Source: Saururus chinensis (lineage: Eukaryota; Streptophyta; Magnoliopsida; Piperales; Saururaceae). Taken from it: a stretch of 64,000 nucleotides of DNA. Under the pieces are notes generated by a model, which was given only the letters and a program-made list of their open reading frames with translations, was not told the DNA's origin and searched no databases. The stretch covers positions 37,309,178-37,373,177 of the forward strand of contig CP141143.1 in assembly GCA_035235625.1 (NCBI GenBank), written 5' to 3'. Made by a program: the position numbers and the translations under genes. Below, one piece after another: positions 38,115 to 50,583 of the stretch (position 1 is the stretch's first letter; each line of letters begins with the position of its first letter).

Positions 38115-41100
38115 ATGCGTAAAACCAAAAACACGTGTTATCGCGTATTTCTGGTCATTACCCCTCGCCCCCTCGCAAATGATTCGCCTATCCTATTTCT
38201 CTGTTTTCTGTCATTCCATTCCACAGATCGTCTCACGACCACCCAGTCCTCTACAGCTCGTCTGGCACAGTACTTCTGCAAATCCCGGCCTTTACCCCTC
38301 ACTTTGCGACGACCTGATCTTCCCTCTTCCCAAACTCCACCCCCATATTTTCTTCCTCTGTAGTCAACAAGCTCTAGTCATGGGCAGCCATCCACCACCT
38401 GCTTCCGCCATCTCCTTCTTCCGAAGCTCCTGTCAACATATGCTTCCCCTATCTCTGAGCACCTACCCGGCAGAACTGCATCTCTCTCGATGCAGCAGAT
38501 CTCCAAATCACCCACAATTCCTTCCGGTCGTCTCTTCGGCATCTCCACCAGTGGCGCCCTTCTGCAAGACAAAGCGATTTGATCTTCTTCCAAAACGTGC
38601 CTCCATCTAATTTTTTTCCAGAACGCCTTGATTTGATTTCCTCCAGAACGGTAAAGCCATTAATTTTTCCTTTTTTTCTCTTAAATTTGATTTTTTTTAT
38701 TGCTTGCTTGTTTTGGCCTTCGTAGAAGATGAATAGGTGATTCCCCCAAATATCTATGCCATGTAAAAACTGAATTTTTTTATCTAATCTACATACGATT
38801 TTACATCCATCTTCAGCATAAACAGTTTAATTTCGTCAGTCAATCTTCCAAAACAAGTTTGAATTTCGCTAACGCCATTAATGGGGTTTTTCTCCATTGT
38901 GTTCCTTGTTATAGGTTCGCCTGTTTGATTTCATTCTTGTTTGGATGTTTGAAACTTATTCTTTCCCGTGGAAGCATTTTCCATGCTATGACATTGTCAT
39001 GTCTATCCGTTAGGGTTTGGAATTTTGGATTACTTTGATTGATGCTCTTTTTTTTTGTTTCTTGCATCGTTGAATTAAGTAATAGATTAGATGATGCAGT
39101 TCGGAGGTTGCAGTTAAAAAAAGAGTTCTTTTTGTTTTTTGATTGATTATTCTATTTTGTGTTCGATCCGAGCAAAGAAGCTCCTTTTTTCAATTATTAA
39201 CAATTTGATTGGAGAAAAGTTGTAGGATTTGCTGAATCTTTGCTTGGACTACGGAATTGTTTGTTGGTTGATAATGGGTAGAATGCAGTTTCGAGGTGTA
39301 TGAGTTCTCAGTTAACGTTTATCTAGTGGGAAGAGAGCTTACCCCAATGCTTCCCTGACTTTGGATTGTCTCAAACTGGAACAAAGCAATATGGACAATA
39401 TTATGTACCATGATGGAGCTTTATGGGAATCTGTTGTGCCATGCCAGTCCCTTTCCTCGCATACAGCAATGGAACTGTTCTAGAGTGAAGCCAAATGGCA
39501 TACTGAAAATAACTTGTGAAGATCCCCTGCATATGGCGGAAAGCTTCTCTTTTCCACTTTGAAATTCTGGGTACTGGCAGGGCACCGGAGCAGATGTTCT
39601 TTTGAGGTGAGGTCTACTCATGTATATAAAACTCCATTGGTTATGGCATATGCGCCTTTTGCAATTGGTAGCTAAAACATGACTTTTTTTCTTCTTCTTC
39701 GGTTAGCACTTTCTGTCCTAGTTCCATGATAACTGACAAGTTCCTTTTTTAATAACAATAGGAAAAGGTTGCATCAGGGACTGCCTCTTTAGACATAGAC
39801 TAGCGTCTAGGTTTGCCCACAACCAGCAGCTTGATTTCCTGTGATTTTTTTTAAAAAATTATTCCGAGAGGCATATGAGTCTGTTTATGAGTTATGATTT
39901 TGTAGCCTTTTTTTAATGACATGCTTCTTCTCAAGTTTGATTAATATGGTCAAACAAAATTTTAAATTTTATAACTCTGATTTCTGGTTTCACAAACGCC
40001 TTTCATTTGCTCCACCACAAAGGTTGCAAAACATTCTCCACATTAACAATTTTTACACTAAGATTGCTTCAGTTCTGATTATTTGTTAGTGATAGGTTGT
40101 TAACACGATACTTTGTTTTTGTTACTTTTTGGGATTATCGAGCAGGGCAGAGCGTGACATGAAACTTGTTCTGTCTTTACCAATCTTGTTAGGGATCTTT
40201 TGGCACTATTTCTACTATGTTTTTAGCTATAAACATTTCTAGCAAAGTTTACTTTCCAGCCTTATCAAGAATACACAATAATATGCATAAACACAGCTTG
40301 ACAACGTTCGTGGTTATTTGTTGAAACAACTAATTAGAGGCTATTTGAATAAGGACTTTTTTATAACTTGATCTCACTGAATAATCTTTTTTGTTTCATG
40401 AATTTTCTCTTTTGTTTCGTGACTTTTCTTAGTCGATCTCGATTATTTGTTTGTTCTAGGGTTTGCTAGCCTGTTCTTAATTGTTTGCCTTTATAATACA
40501 ATTCAAATTGATAAGGGGTCATTTTATTACTTCAAAGGCATTATAATCATTACAACTATCCAGGATGGGCAACATGGATTACAAGTGTATTTTAGATGGA
40601 ACTTGGTAGTTATGGAGTGAAAATGGTCCTTCCTCAATCCTCATTGGTTGTTTGGCCCTCATGTGACCTGCATGAACCTAAGCAGCTTGTTTGTGCCTTG
40701 TGCAGATCGTAAGTTTTTATTGAGCCCATCATTACTCTAGATGGTGAACTTTTTCTTGTCAATTGTTAAGTTGCTGGAAAGTTGTCATTACCCTTTTTGT
40801 TCTTGTATGTTTCTAGTTTGTTTTTCTATTTGGGAGAGTCAAGTTTTGGTCTAAAAAAGTGATGATCTTGGTGTAAAATTCATTTACTATAGTTGTTTTA
40901 GATTTGCTTCACTTTTTAAAGGATTAATCTTTTGACACTTTGTCCATACTACAAATGCTATAATTTCTTCTCTGAAATCTTGTTTAGTATTAGTTTTAAA
41001 TGCTAAATAGAAGATGCAATTTCTAGTGATGAGACTGATTTTGACATTAGCAAACATAGGGATATTGATTTCTGAATACGTTGCTCTCTGATGTCTTTTT

Positions 41101-41508
41101 TTTTTGTCTGCTTAGGAGTACAAAGCCTTGAATGACTCTGTGTTGTACCTTATTTATGTTGTTGTTTGTTGCACTTATATCCCTGTGAACTCTCCATTTG
41201 TTATCACCTTGCTTTACATAAGAGTTGATTCCAGAAATTACTTTCCCTAAAATTTTTGTGTTTCCTACATTGTGCATTCAATTCTTGTTTGTGGAGGTGG
41301 TACTAGCATATCAATGCTTGATCCAATTTCTACTTGATCCTTGTGTCAAACCTTCTAAATTAATGGCCTACTTGGCGATGAGTTGAAAAAAACAAAGAAA
41401 GGTTTTTATAGGGTTAAATCATGATTGAATTTGTATGCAATTAGAATAAGAAGTAGCTCATTGCTTGATTTTTACCAATAGTCACCAATATTAAATTTGT
41501 TTTAGACT
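38115..41508 (+). other. Harbinger 5' non-coding part
   Basis: 38120-38640 is pyrimidine-rich and looks like leader sequence; an overlapping open frame (38179-38610) is low-complexity Pro/Ser and not convincing. 39330-39620 has a coding-like stretch that I cannot assign. The rest is AT-rich. Confidence 0.4.
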
Positions 41509-42759
41509 ATGGCCGTAGCATTTGCTCAAGTAGGAGGATCCCCTAAGAAATTTCAAAGAAAAATTGATTGGAATCAGCGGGAACATTATGCCTTTTTGAG
41601 CTAAGTAGTATTCGCCATCAATAAGGGCTACAGGAGGAATAATATGCTTGACAAGGAATGGTGGGATCTAGTGATAGATAGGTTGAGAACTGAGAATAAA
41701 AACAATGTCGACTTCGCTACGTTAAAAAATCACTATGACAAAGGGAGGAAATTGTGGCAAGGGTGGAATGATCTTAGGGGATACACCGGACTTGGCTAGA
41801 ACGAACACACCAACACTTTTATATGCCCCCCACACGTGTGGCTGAACTTTATCAAGGTCATAATATGTGAACTCTATCTTGTTTTTCTTATATTTTATTT
41901 AAATTATAATTCTAACACTTTGTTTGTCCTCTTGTAGAGACATAAAGAATGTAAATGGTTGAAGAATTGGGGGTATGATGTCGAGGCCGAAGCTAACTTA
42001 TATGTTGTTTATTCAAACAACCATGCATCTGGCCGATGGAAGGATTCTGGCATCTCTGATACCATCCCCCACATGGATAACACTTCATGCCCCTATAATG
42101 ATCCAAATGCACCTCCCCATTCACCTCCACCTTTAACCCCCAATGCAACTCCAGCTGTAAACACAGAATCTCAACCAGATGCGAAATCGTCTGAATGGTC
42201 GGCAGGTACTCCATGGGCATATGATCCGTATAATCATTGGGACTTGAATGATTTGAATGAAGAGAACTTGGGAGATGATGATTTGGTTAACGAGGGAGTA
42301 GGGAATTCTAGTGTTGTGCCATGCATGGGTAGGACAAATTAGCGCCAAACACATGGTTCTACCACACAGGCGACAGGAGCAAGCTTGTCCCAACCTCCTC
42401 CACCCCCCTCAAGGATGGTTCAAGGTAATAGAACGCCAACTACTAGTCAGCGATCTACAAAGAGGAAACAATCAGATGTGGAGGTTTTATTAGGGTTGCA
42501 AGCATTGTCCGAAGCAATGAAGGATAGGAATGAGATCATTCGAGGGAATAGGGAAGAAGAAATAGATGATTATGACAAGTGCATCAATTTGTTAGAGAAA
42601 CTTTTGGGTTATGACAATGACGACGAATTGCACTTGGGTGCACCATCATTCTTCCTAGTTAAGAATTTCCGTCGCCTCTTTCTTGCTATGGGATGTGACC
42701 CGGTTCGTGCAGAGAAATGGCTTCATGTGCACTATAGGGATCATGGGCCGAAGCATTAG
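41509..42759 (+). pseudogene. Harbinger Myb/SANT-like DNA-binding protein, broken
   Basis: Exon 1 runs from the ATG at 41509 to about 41857 and encodes the Myb/SANT-like domain: WNQREHYAFL, then LDKEWWDLVIDRL, then LKNHYDKGRKLWQGWNDLRG. A GTCATA donor and TTGTAG acceptor (about 41939) join it to exon 2, which has HKECKWLKNWG, an acidic/Pro-rich middle and a C-terminal helical part (LLGLQALSEAMKDR, LFLAMGCDPVRAEKWL). In-frame stops are at 41602 (TAA), 41797 (TAG) and 42340 (TAG). In autonomous elements of this superfamily this protein helps the transposase bind DNA. Confidence 0.85.
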
Positions 42760-43988
42760 GTGATATTTGGTGATTAGTTCAGACATGTTTTATTTCTTTT
42801 CTGTGAGTTTATTAGCTAAGTTATTTCATTTCAGGATGTGAACACTTTGTATGATGGTGTGTTTTTTATTTGATAACCAAACTTTAGGATGATGGTTTAT
42901 AGTTGTATGTTATGAGAATGATATGTGACGTGGATAGGTGGTATTGTTATTTAAGTTTGTTTTTATGTTGATGGATGTGTATACAGGGTGATGTGTGTGG
43001 TTGGGTGATGCAAGTTATTCAATGTGTGGATGTGTGTGGTTGATTTTAATTTTATCAAAGTGTGGTTGGGTGACACAGGTTATTAGATGTGTGCTATTAG
43101 GGTGAACCAGTATATGATCAATTGTGTTCAGGGTGATGTATGTGGTTGGGTGATGCAATGTGGATGTGTGTGGTTGATTTTAAGATTATCAATGTGGTTG
43201 GCGACACAGGTTGTTACATGTGTGATATTAGGGTGAACCAATATATGATCAATTGTGTACAGGGTGATGTATGTGGTTGGGTGATGCATGTTACTTGATG
43301 TGTGGATGTGTTTGGTTGTTTTTAATTTTATTGATGTGTTATAATGTGAATAAGAACGCAGCATGAATGTGATGGATAAGTGTATAGGTTGTGGTTATAA
43401 GATGTGAACATATAATAGTGTGTGTAGGGTGTACAGGTTTTGATCATAAGATGTGAATATATAATAAGTATATTTGGTTCAGTGCTTTTTCTTGCATCAT
43501 CTTTGGTCATCTTCCAGAAGAAAAGCAATATGCAAATGAAAGCAACTCAACGACCTGATTACTTCGACCGTTAGTTAACCTCAGTAATATTTAAGTTAAA
43601 AATGTGATATGATTGTCCCTTGGGTTATAGATAGTGATTTGTGAAGCATTAGTCAGACTTCATTATGATAGGGTTAGGCCATCATTTACCACTCATGTCA
43701 ATTATGCACCATTTTCTTTATATTGTTGCAAGTCACAGTATGACTTGGGGTTTTGCTATTCACCTACCTATAATCCAGCTTAATGCCATTGAAGTGAGAG
43801 GCTTGTGGTAGTTTATATTATAAAACAATTCTGATGTTCATCTTATTTGAATTATTAAAGCATTAGTCCTAACATGTAAAACAAGTTTGATTGTTCTCTG
43901 AACAATCTGGCCTCTAACCATTAACAAACTTTTAGAACATCTCGAGCAAGTTGTTATTATATATCTTTTTCACTTATTTTTTCAATAT

Positions 43989-45320
43989 ATGATGTTATAT
44001 TGGATTTTAATATGGAATTATTTAATAGGTACTCAATTAGATGGATTCTTAATAAATAGTGATGGGGAGGAAGATGAAATTGTGATATTTGAGGATGAAG
44101 ACGAAGATGACACTTTTGGACAAGAATATTTTATTTTGGATAATATTATTTCACAGGTTGTTGAAACTGTGATTCCTCCTTCCCAAAGGAATGCAAATCA
44201 TACACACCCAGATTGGGGGGATGAGCTTGTGTATGATATGCTAAGTGGGCCATATATGATTTGCCATGATTTGTGTAGGATGAATAAGAAACCATTCATG
44301 AGATTGTGTTGGGAGTTGGAGCAATTGCAATTAAAGCCTATGAGGCATGTGATAGTAGCAGAGCAAGTGTGATCATTCTTACAACTATTGCGACATTCTC
44401 ATGGGCAACGGGTGGTGGGCCATATAATGTCACATTCGAATGAAACAGTTAACCGCAATTTGCATAATGTTGTGAAGGTGCTTTATAGATGGTCTAGTAC
44501 AAATATCAAGCCACTTATACTTTTATCCCAAACTCCCTTATATATTTCAAGTAGTCCTCTATTTTATCCTTGGTTTAAAGATTGTGTGGGAGCTATAGAT
44601 GACACACATATCAAGGTAAAAGTTCCTCCAAATCTACAACAAGCATTTCAAGGTAAAAATCACCAAGTCACACAAAATATTATGGCTATATGTGATTCTA
44701 GTATGAGATTCATCTTCGTAGTGGCTGGTTGGGAAGGGTCAGCTCATGACTCTAAGGTGTTAGAAGATGTGCTTTTAAGTTCAAAGAGCTCGGGTTTCCG
44801 AGAGTTACCTTCAAATAAATATTTTGTTGTAGATGTTGGGTATCAAAATAAGGAGGGATTTTTGGGACCCTATAAAGGTCAGAGATACCATGTTCCTGAA
44901 TTTTGATGGCATGACCCACAAGGAAGAATTGAGAAGTTTAACTAACTTCATTCTTCTCTTTGAAACATTATAGAGAGAACATTCAGTATGTGGAAGGAGA
45001 GATGGAAGTTATTTGAAAATATTCCAAAGTATCCATTTCCTATTCAAGTGGCATTGGTGAGGATTTTAATGGCACTACATAATTTCATTCAAGAACAACA
45101 TAACGGTGCTACCGACCCTAATCTTTGAGATGTACTTTGCACTAGTTGGGAAAATGAAGACGAACATGCAATGAATGATGAAGTTGAGGGGAAAGTTGAA
45201 ACACTCGTAGGTCAGGATGACAGGGTAATGTCTACTTTTCGTGATGAACTTCGGGATGTCATTAGTCACCATTATCAATTACCTCCAATTGGTGCACGGC
45301 GTAGCTGGCATCGACGTTAG
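43989..45320 (+). pseudogene. PIF/Harbinger DDE transposase, five nonsense codons, no frameshift
   Basis: One reading frame spans the whole region. The catalytic triad is visible: Asp in CVGAIDDTHIKVK, Asp in YFVVDVGYQN, Glu in NIIERTFSMWKERW; other family hallmarks are FVVAGWEGSAHDSKVL and GFLGPYKGQRYHVPEF. The frame is closed by TGA at 44370, TGA at 44904, TAA at 44943, TGA at 44961 and TGA at 45126, and ends with TAG at 45318. The N-terminal acidic part (GEEDEIVIFEDEDEDD) may belong to an exon after an upstream intron. The enzyme cuts and pastes the element in the nucleus when intact; this copy cannot make it. Confidence 0.9.
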
Positions 45321-46059
45321 GTCAAATGTATATTTTTCTCATATTGTACTAATATTGTTTATTTTTGTAATGAAATGTGACTCCTACGTGATAATGATAT
45401 GAAATAGTTTTTTATACCATCATAAGACCATAGAAGGATATATCGTAGACCATAAAAGACTATAGAAGGCTATATCGTTATTACTGCAATGTTGTAACAA
45501 TATCGCTAATAAAGAAATACAGATAAATCCAATTGATAAGCACTCGTATAGGCCAATATGGACTTCCATGGGCCCATCAAGCGATAAAAATTGTTTAAGG
45601 AGGAGCGTAAGGCCTCTTGTACTTCTACAATCAATATAGCAAAATAAAAAATATTTTTTAACGTCATCTTAAATCGTTTGATATGGCCCAAAGCCGAATA
45701 CGAGTGGTTGGGCATATTATTGGTGTTGCACACAAACCACGTACAATGCCTAAACGAAGGTTATATTTTTAATTTTTTTTCATAAATTCAATGATTCTTA
45801 AAAATACACAAATTCCTTACCCAAACATGATTCTATCAAAAAAATTCCATTCAAAGGGTATATTTATCAATTTACCTAAAAATTCTAAAGAATCTACCCA
45901 AATGAAATTCCGATTCTATATTGAATTGGCGGAATTAATTCCAAAAAATTCTGATTCACTAGCGAATTGATTCCGTACCCAAACGACCCCTAAATCATGA
46001 TCATGTAAGAGGATAAATTATGTCATGTTGAAATGCATATGATATGCATGTGAGCTGTA

Positions 46060-46265
46060 AGTATGTTTGACGTATGTGGATTATGTATGTGCTAGTGATG
46101 GCTAGCGAGTATGTTAGTATGCTATGTATGTGGAATATGTATGTGCTAGTGGTAAGTTATGTATATGGAATATGTATGTGATAGTGATGACTAGCGAGTA
46201 TGTTGGTATACTACATATGTGGAATATGTATGTGCAAGTGATGGCTAGCGAGTATGTTGGTAAGC
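46060..46265 (+). repeat. Minisatellite in the family-2 LTR, about 60 bp units
   Basis: Units contain TATGTGGAATATGTATGTG and GTGATGGCTAGCGAGTATGT, three to four copies. The phrase GGAATATGTATGT is shared with the family-1 minisatellite at 55165-55560. Confidence 0.8.
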
Positions 46266-47089
46266 TTTTATGGAAGTATGTGTGATGGACATACCTATGT
46301 ATGATGGCTATATGCCTATGCAATGGATATGCATATGTGTGTGGGGGTAGAAGTATAGGCAATGGACGGTAAGAGGTGACAGAGGGTTTGATATGGAGTT
46401 GAATGTGGATGTGTAAGCGTATGCGAAGACATAGGAGGTAACTTTGATAGGCGAGATTTGGAATGGATCGGTTTGGATTGGAACGTATGTTGGGGAATTG
46501 ACAGATAGTAAGAGTGTTGTATAATTGTACAAGCATAACGTATAGATTATGAAGTGAAAAGTAAGCATAATAAGTTAGGTATATTTAAGAGGGTGATAAC
46601 GGGGGTTGGCTATGAAGAACTCAGTTTGATGACTTCTGAGTAAGATGTTTTGGCCATAAGGTCGATGGCAAAGATTGTATGAATACGTAAGGATTTGTGT
46701 ACAGTGAGCTATGTTGTGAGTTGGATAGGTTAAGTAAAGTCTGTTGCCCTGACGAACTAGGGTTTTGGATCGGGCTCAGCTTTAGTTTAATAAGTGGAGC
46801 ACTGTATGTTTGAGAGTTTTTGTGGCATAATTGTACCATATAACTTACTTAATTCAAACATGAATTGTAAGCAAAGCTAATGATAGCGTTGTGAGTTTGA
46901 GACCTGAGGATTCAACGGATTAAGTTTTGTGTTTGTGCTAGCTGATAATGAATTGGCTAAGCACTTCTCATGTCTTGCCATGGCGTTTATCTAGTGAGAT
47001 ATTGTTTGTGTGTTGTATTGGGCCTTAGATGTTTGATGCTCTATTGAGAGCGATATATGTTTTCAATTTGGTCTGTGTTGTATTAGGCC

Positions 47090-47235
47090 CAGACGTTTAA
47101 TGTTATATTAAGAGCGTTGTATGATTCTGCCCAAGAGTGGCACTTTATGATTTATGGCTAAGTGTGGCATTGTATGATTCTGCCTAAGAGTGGCACTATA
47201 TAAATTCTACCCAAGAGTGGCACCGACACTATAAG
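47090..47235 (+). repeat. Short tandem repeats in the family-2 LTR
   Basis: Units of the form GATTCTGCCCAAGAGTGGCA, four copies. Homologous to the inverted array at 17650-17860. Confidence 0.8.
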
Positions 47236-47489
47236 ACCCCTAAAGTGTGGGAAATTGTATGGCCCCTTATGTGTGGATGTTTATGTTTGCATGCTTAGGT
47301 AAGTAGCATCATGGAACTGCTCTTACATGCTTGATCATGTGCCCTATGAGCATTGGTGCGCCTTGCCTTCGAAAAAGTCTATGGCGTCTAGTCACTCCCC
47401 GGAGGTTAAGGTGATGCCCCAGTAGCATTCTTTTCCATTTCGATGCTAGAGTTTATTAGTTGTAATGAGCTTCAGTGGTTGATAGTACA

Positions 47490-47710
47490 TGTAATGTATG
47501 TCTATAGGTAAGCGTATGCTTATGAGTAAGACTGTAAGAGTATGATTCTGAGCAATACAGTAAGCATATGTTTATGAGTAAGACTATATGAGTAAGGTCG
47601 TAAAAGTATGTGTGAGTTGTATGAGTAAGTGTACGATTATATGAGTAAGATCATACAAGTATGTGTAAGTTGTATAAGTAAGCATATAATTGTACGAGTA
47701 AGATGGTAAA
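47490..47710 (+). repeat. Tandem GAGTAAGA.GTA repeats in the family-2 LTR
   Basis: A decayed array built from TATGAGTAAG and GTAAGAGTATGTGT. Matches the inverted TACTCATA/CTTACTC array at about 17190-17460 in the other copy. Confidence 0.75.
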
Positions 47711-48401
47711 ACTCGGATTAAGAGCATATGTGTAAGATTGGTTTGATGATATGTATTTGACATGATTGTATGTGTATGTGCATGATTATTATATGCATGC
47801 CTGCTTCATGTTTGAGTTGCATGAATGCATCTATGAATGGACTTACCAAGTTCACTGTTTAGAACTCCCCTACTGGATATTTTCCTATTGAGTATGAAAA
47901 TACTCATTTACCCTATTTTTTAAGCCTTGTTGTTTAGGAGGCTTTTGCAAGTTTGTCACGGAGAGCTCCTAGAGATGGATGCTCAGTGATTGATTAATTC
48001 CTTTTGACTCAGGTATATCCTTAACTCACTAGAAGTATTATTTTTGTGTCATGATCTCTTGTATTAGGTGAGATGAGAATTAAAGTGTTTATACTTTTTG
48101 GACTTGTAATTTGGATTAGACTATGGATTGTTATGAACTTGCACTCAGGGATGCCTGGGAGAGATTTGTATTTAAAGTCTATGATCATAGCAATTTACTT
48201 CATATATTTGGTTTGGTCGTACGATGTATGAATGAGTAAAAATTTGTATAGAAAAAACTGATGTGTGATGTTTTAAGTTATAAAAACTGCATTCACAGGT
48301 TTCGTATTCGTCATTTTTCCCGATTTGCAGTCATTACATTGCCAAAACTTTTTGTGAATTTTAAAGAAAATGTGCTAAAAAATCTCCGGTGTTACATGTA
48401 T

Positions 48402-49382
48402 AATCTCTATGTATTAAGTATTGGCTTATATATCACATGATATATATTTTTGTGAAGTAAACATTTAAAGACACATTATACACATATGTCCACTGTGATA
48501 TGTATTGAAATTTGGATATATCATATAAATAAGATTTAATAAAGTATATACATATATAGTACAACCAAGTAAAAAAATGGGATATATTGTACTACATATC
48601 AAACAATATGTCAATCATTAGTATGGTAATATTATTTACTATCTTTACATGTCAAACAAATCATGATATATCTTTTCAAATTTTTTATAGAGACTACTGT
48701 TGGAATCCTTAGCAATTCAAATTTTATAATAATTTTTAAATATTTTTTAGCATTGACTCACGAAGTCTCTTTTTTTCTTCATAAGATTAGGGTAAGTTAT
48801 ATTTATTTGGGATGGGTTCAAGATGATAAGACATCAAATTTCATGTGCCCACTATACTAAAACTCGACTTTACCCAACTCCTTAGCATCCCTACATATTA
48901 CACATAATATAAATTATTTGGAAGTAAATGTTTTAAAGAAACATAATATATATATATATATATATATATATGTTATATATGTGATATTTACTAAAATTTA
49001 TATTTATGTATAATAGAAATAGATGATATACATTTATATATAATATATACACAAATGTAGTTAACCACAAAGGCACTATTTTTTTCTTTTTGGTGTTTAT
49101 AAGATAATACTTGAAGTAAGAAGTGAATACAAAGCTTTAGAAAATTTAGGTAATCAGATAATAAATATATTTCATATAATTAAAAGAAGGTCGGAATATG
49201 CCAAAGAGGTTGTGGTGCTACATATACATATAGTATATGTGCGCTAATAATAATGACATGTTCATATAAAAGTACTAAAAAATACATATAATACAAATAT
49301 ATGAATACTTTAATAATATGGATGAAGTATATATGTGCTAATAATAGTGACATATTTATAAAGGAGTACTAAAAGATGCATA
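48402..49382. other. AT-rich spacer
   Basis: Contains a short (TA)n tract at about 48945-48972 and the possible right hAT end near 48874-48893. No gene recognised. Confidence 0.45.
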
Positions 49383-49391
49383 TATAGTTAA

Positions 49392-49800
49392 GGGAAATTA
49401 TATAAATAATAATAAAAAAAAAAATATTTACCAACCTAAACCACTATGGGAAATATTTCCCAAAGTCATGTTCCTTTTTGCGACGCAGGCGCCAGCCAAG
49501 TAGCTGGCGCCTGTGTGGCTTTTTTTTAAAATTTTTAAGTTGATTTCATCGTTTAGAAGGACAAAATTGATTTTAAGCTGATTTCATCCTTCTAAATGTG
49601 AAACCAGTTTAACACCAGTTCACCCGATTTTGTCATTTTGAATTACGAAATCAACTTAAGCTGATTTTGTTGTTCTGAATGACGAAATTGTCACACATGT
49701 CCCATTCCAACCCATTTCAACGTTCGATGCTGATTTCATCGTTTAGAAGTATGAAATCATCTTAAGTTGATTTTGTCCTTCTAAACGACGAAATCATCGT
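49392..49800 (+). repeat. Left terminal inverted repeat of MULE A with palindromes
   Basis: From the end inwards: GGGAAATTATATAAATAAT; a 16-bp palindrome TGGGAAATATTTCCCA (49447-49462); a hairpin with arms CAGGCGCCAGC / GCTGGCGCCTG (49486-49513); then several TTTCATCGTTTAGAAG- and GACGAAATC-type units in alternating orientation. It matches the right end (58143-58380) and the left end of MULE B (58868-59310). Confidence 0.9.
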
Positions 49801-50583
49801 CATTTTATCCCCGCTCCACCTCCTCCTCCGGTCGTGTTTCTAGTGCGATTCTTTGTGCTGCTACTGCCGATCCACTCCGCTCTGCCGCTGCTCTTACTGC
49901 CGTCGTCCGACCTACCACCGGTCCTGCTTCCTCCGGCCAGCCGCCATTTTCGTCGTCCACTATCTAAGTCATGACAAATTTGCCCCGTCGTCGGGTAACC
50001 TAATTTTCTCTAATTCATGTATTGTGCAATGTATTTAGGCTTTGTTGTTTAGGATTATTGCTTTAAAGATGTTGTATTGTTTTATAACTATTTTAATTTC
50101 ATTGATTAGGAAATTTGCTAATTAATTTAAAGTCTTCATGATATGCTTATATACTTGGAAAATCTATAGGTTTCTATGTGTATATACTTTGAAAATATGT
50201 TGGTTACCATGCTTATATACTTGAAAATTTTCTTTGTTTTATTTAAATATTGTTGTGGTATTTTATGCCCCTATTGATTGGTATTTTTATTTAAAATCAA
50301 AGCCTAATTTAATAGAGAATATGAGTTAGCAATAGTTTGGTCAGGGTAGATGTTAGTATTAGTTTAATATTTTTATCAATATGGTAGATGTAATGTTTGA
50401 AGAAGTGTATGAGAATATTTGTGTTCTTGTTTGGATAAGAGAAGAAATATGTGATAAAGTGTATAATTATTACTCGTTGAAATATGAGGCAATTTCTTAA
50501 TCTAATTTTAGCCTCTTAGTTTTGAAACAATTGCTTAATCTAATATTAATTTAATCTATTGTTTATGAATTAATGGAATAGAA

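Larger units (their letters stand above)
37941..45990 (+). mobile_element. PIF/Harbinger DNA transposon, 8.05 kb
   Basis: The ends are inverted: the left end has CTCGTTTGGGTACGGAATC and the right end, on the other strand, has GTCGTTTGGGTACGGAATC. The 3-bp duplication TAA flanks both ends (37938-37940 and 45991-45993), as expected for this superfamily. It carries both expected genes on the plus strand, a Myb/SANT-like protein and a DDE transposase, each with stop codons. Secondary inverted similarity (GTTTGGGTAA.GAATC) continues about 170-220 bp into each end. It is inserted in a family-2 solo LTR. Confidence 0.92.
36147..48396 (+). mobile_element. Solo LTR, family 2, interrupted by a PIF/Harbinger element
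   Basis: It starts TGTAATGCCCCGAATTT and ends TCTCCGGTGTTACA. The pentamer TGTAT flanks both ends exactly (36142-36146 and 48397-48401). Removing the 8050-bp Harbinger element and one copy of its TAA duplication leaves about 4.2 kb with no retroviral-type protein, so this is a long solo LTR. It is homologous to the minus-strand copy at 16811-21258. Its 36.9-37.9 kb part is GC-rich and gives an open frame of 169 codons (37012-37521) that I do not regard as a gene. Confidence 0.87.
35797..48893. mobile_element. Possible hAT relic, split by nested insertions
   Basis: The left end reads TAGGGGTGCTAATGAGCCGA followed by a TCGAACTCGAG-rich subterminal part (35797-36050), which is typical of plant hAT termini. 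At the far side of the family-2 LTR, the inverted end (minus strand) reads TAGGGATGCTAAGGAGTTGG at about 48874-48893. The possible 8-bp target sites (CAAATAGC, CATATTAC) match at only five positions, so the pairing is a suggestion. No hAT transposase is present. Confidence 0.3.

Noticed and set aside
46114-46568. 140-codon minus-strand frame rich in His, Tyr and Ile
   Set aside because: It crosses the minisatellite of the family-2 LTR and mirrors its TATGTATGTG words.
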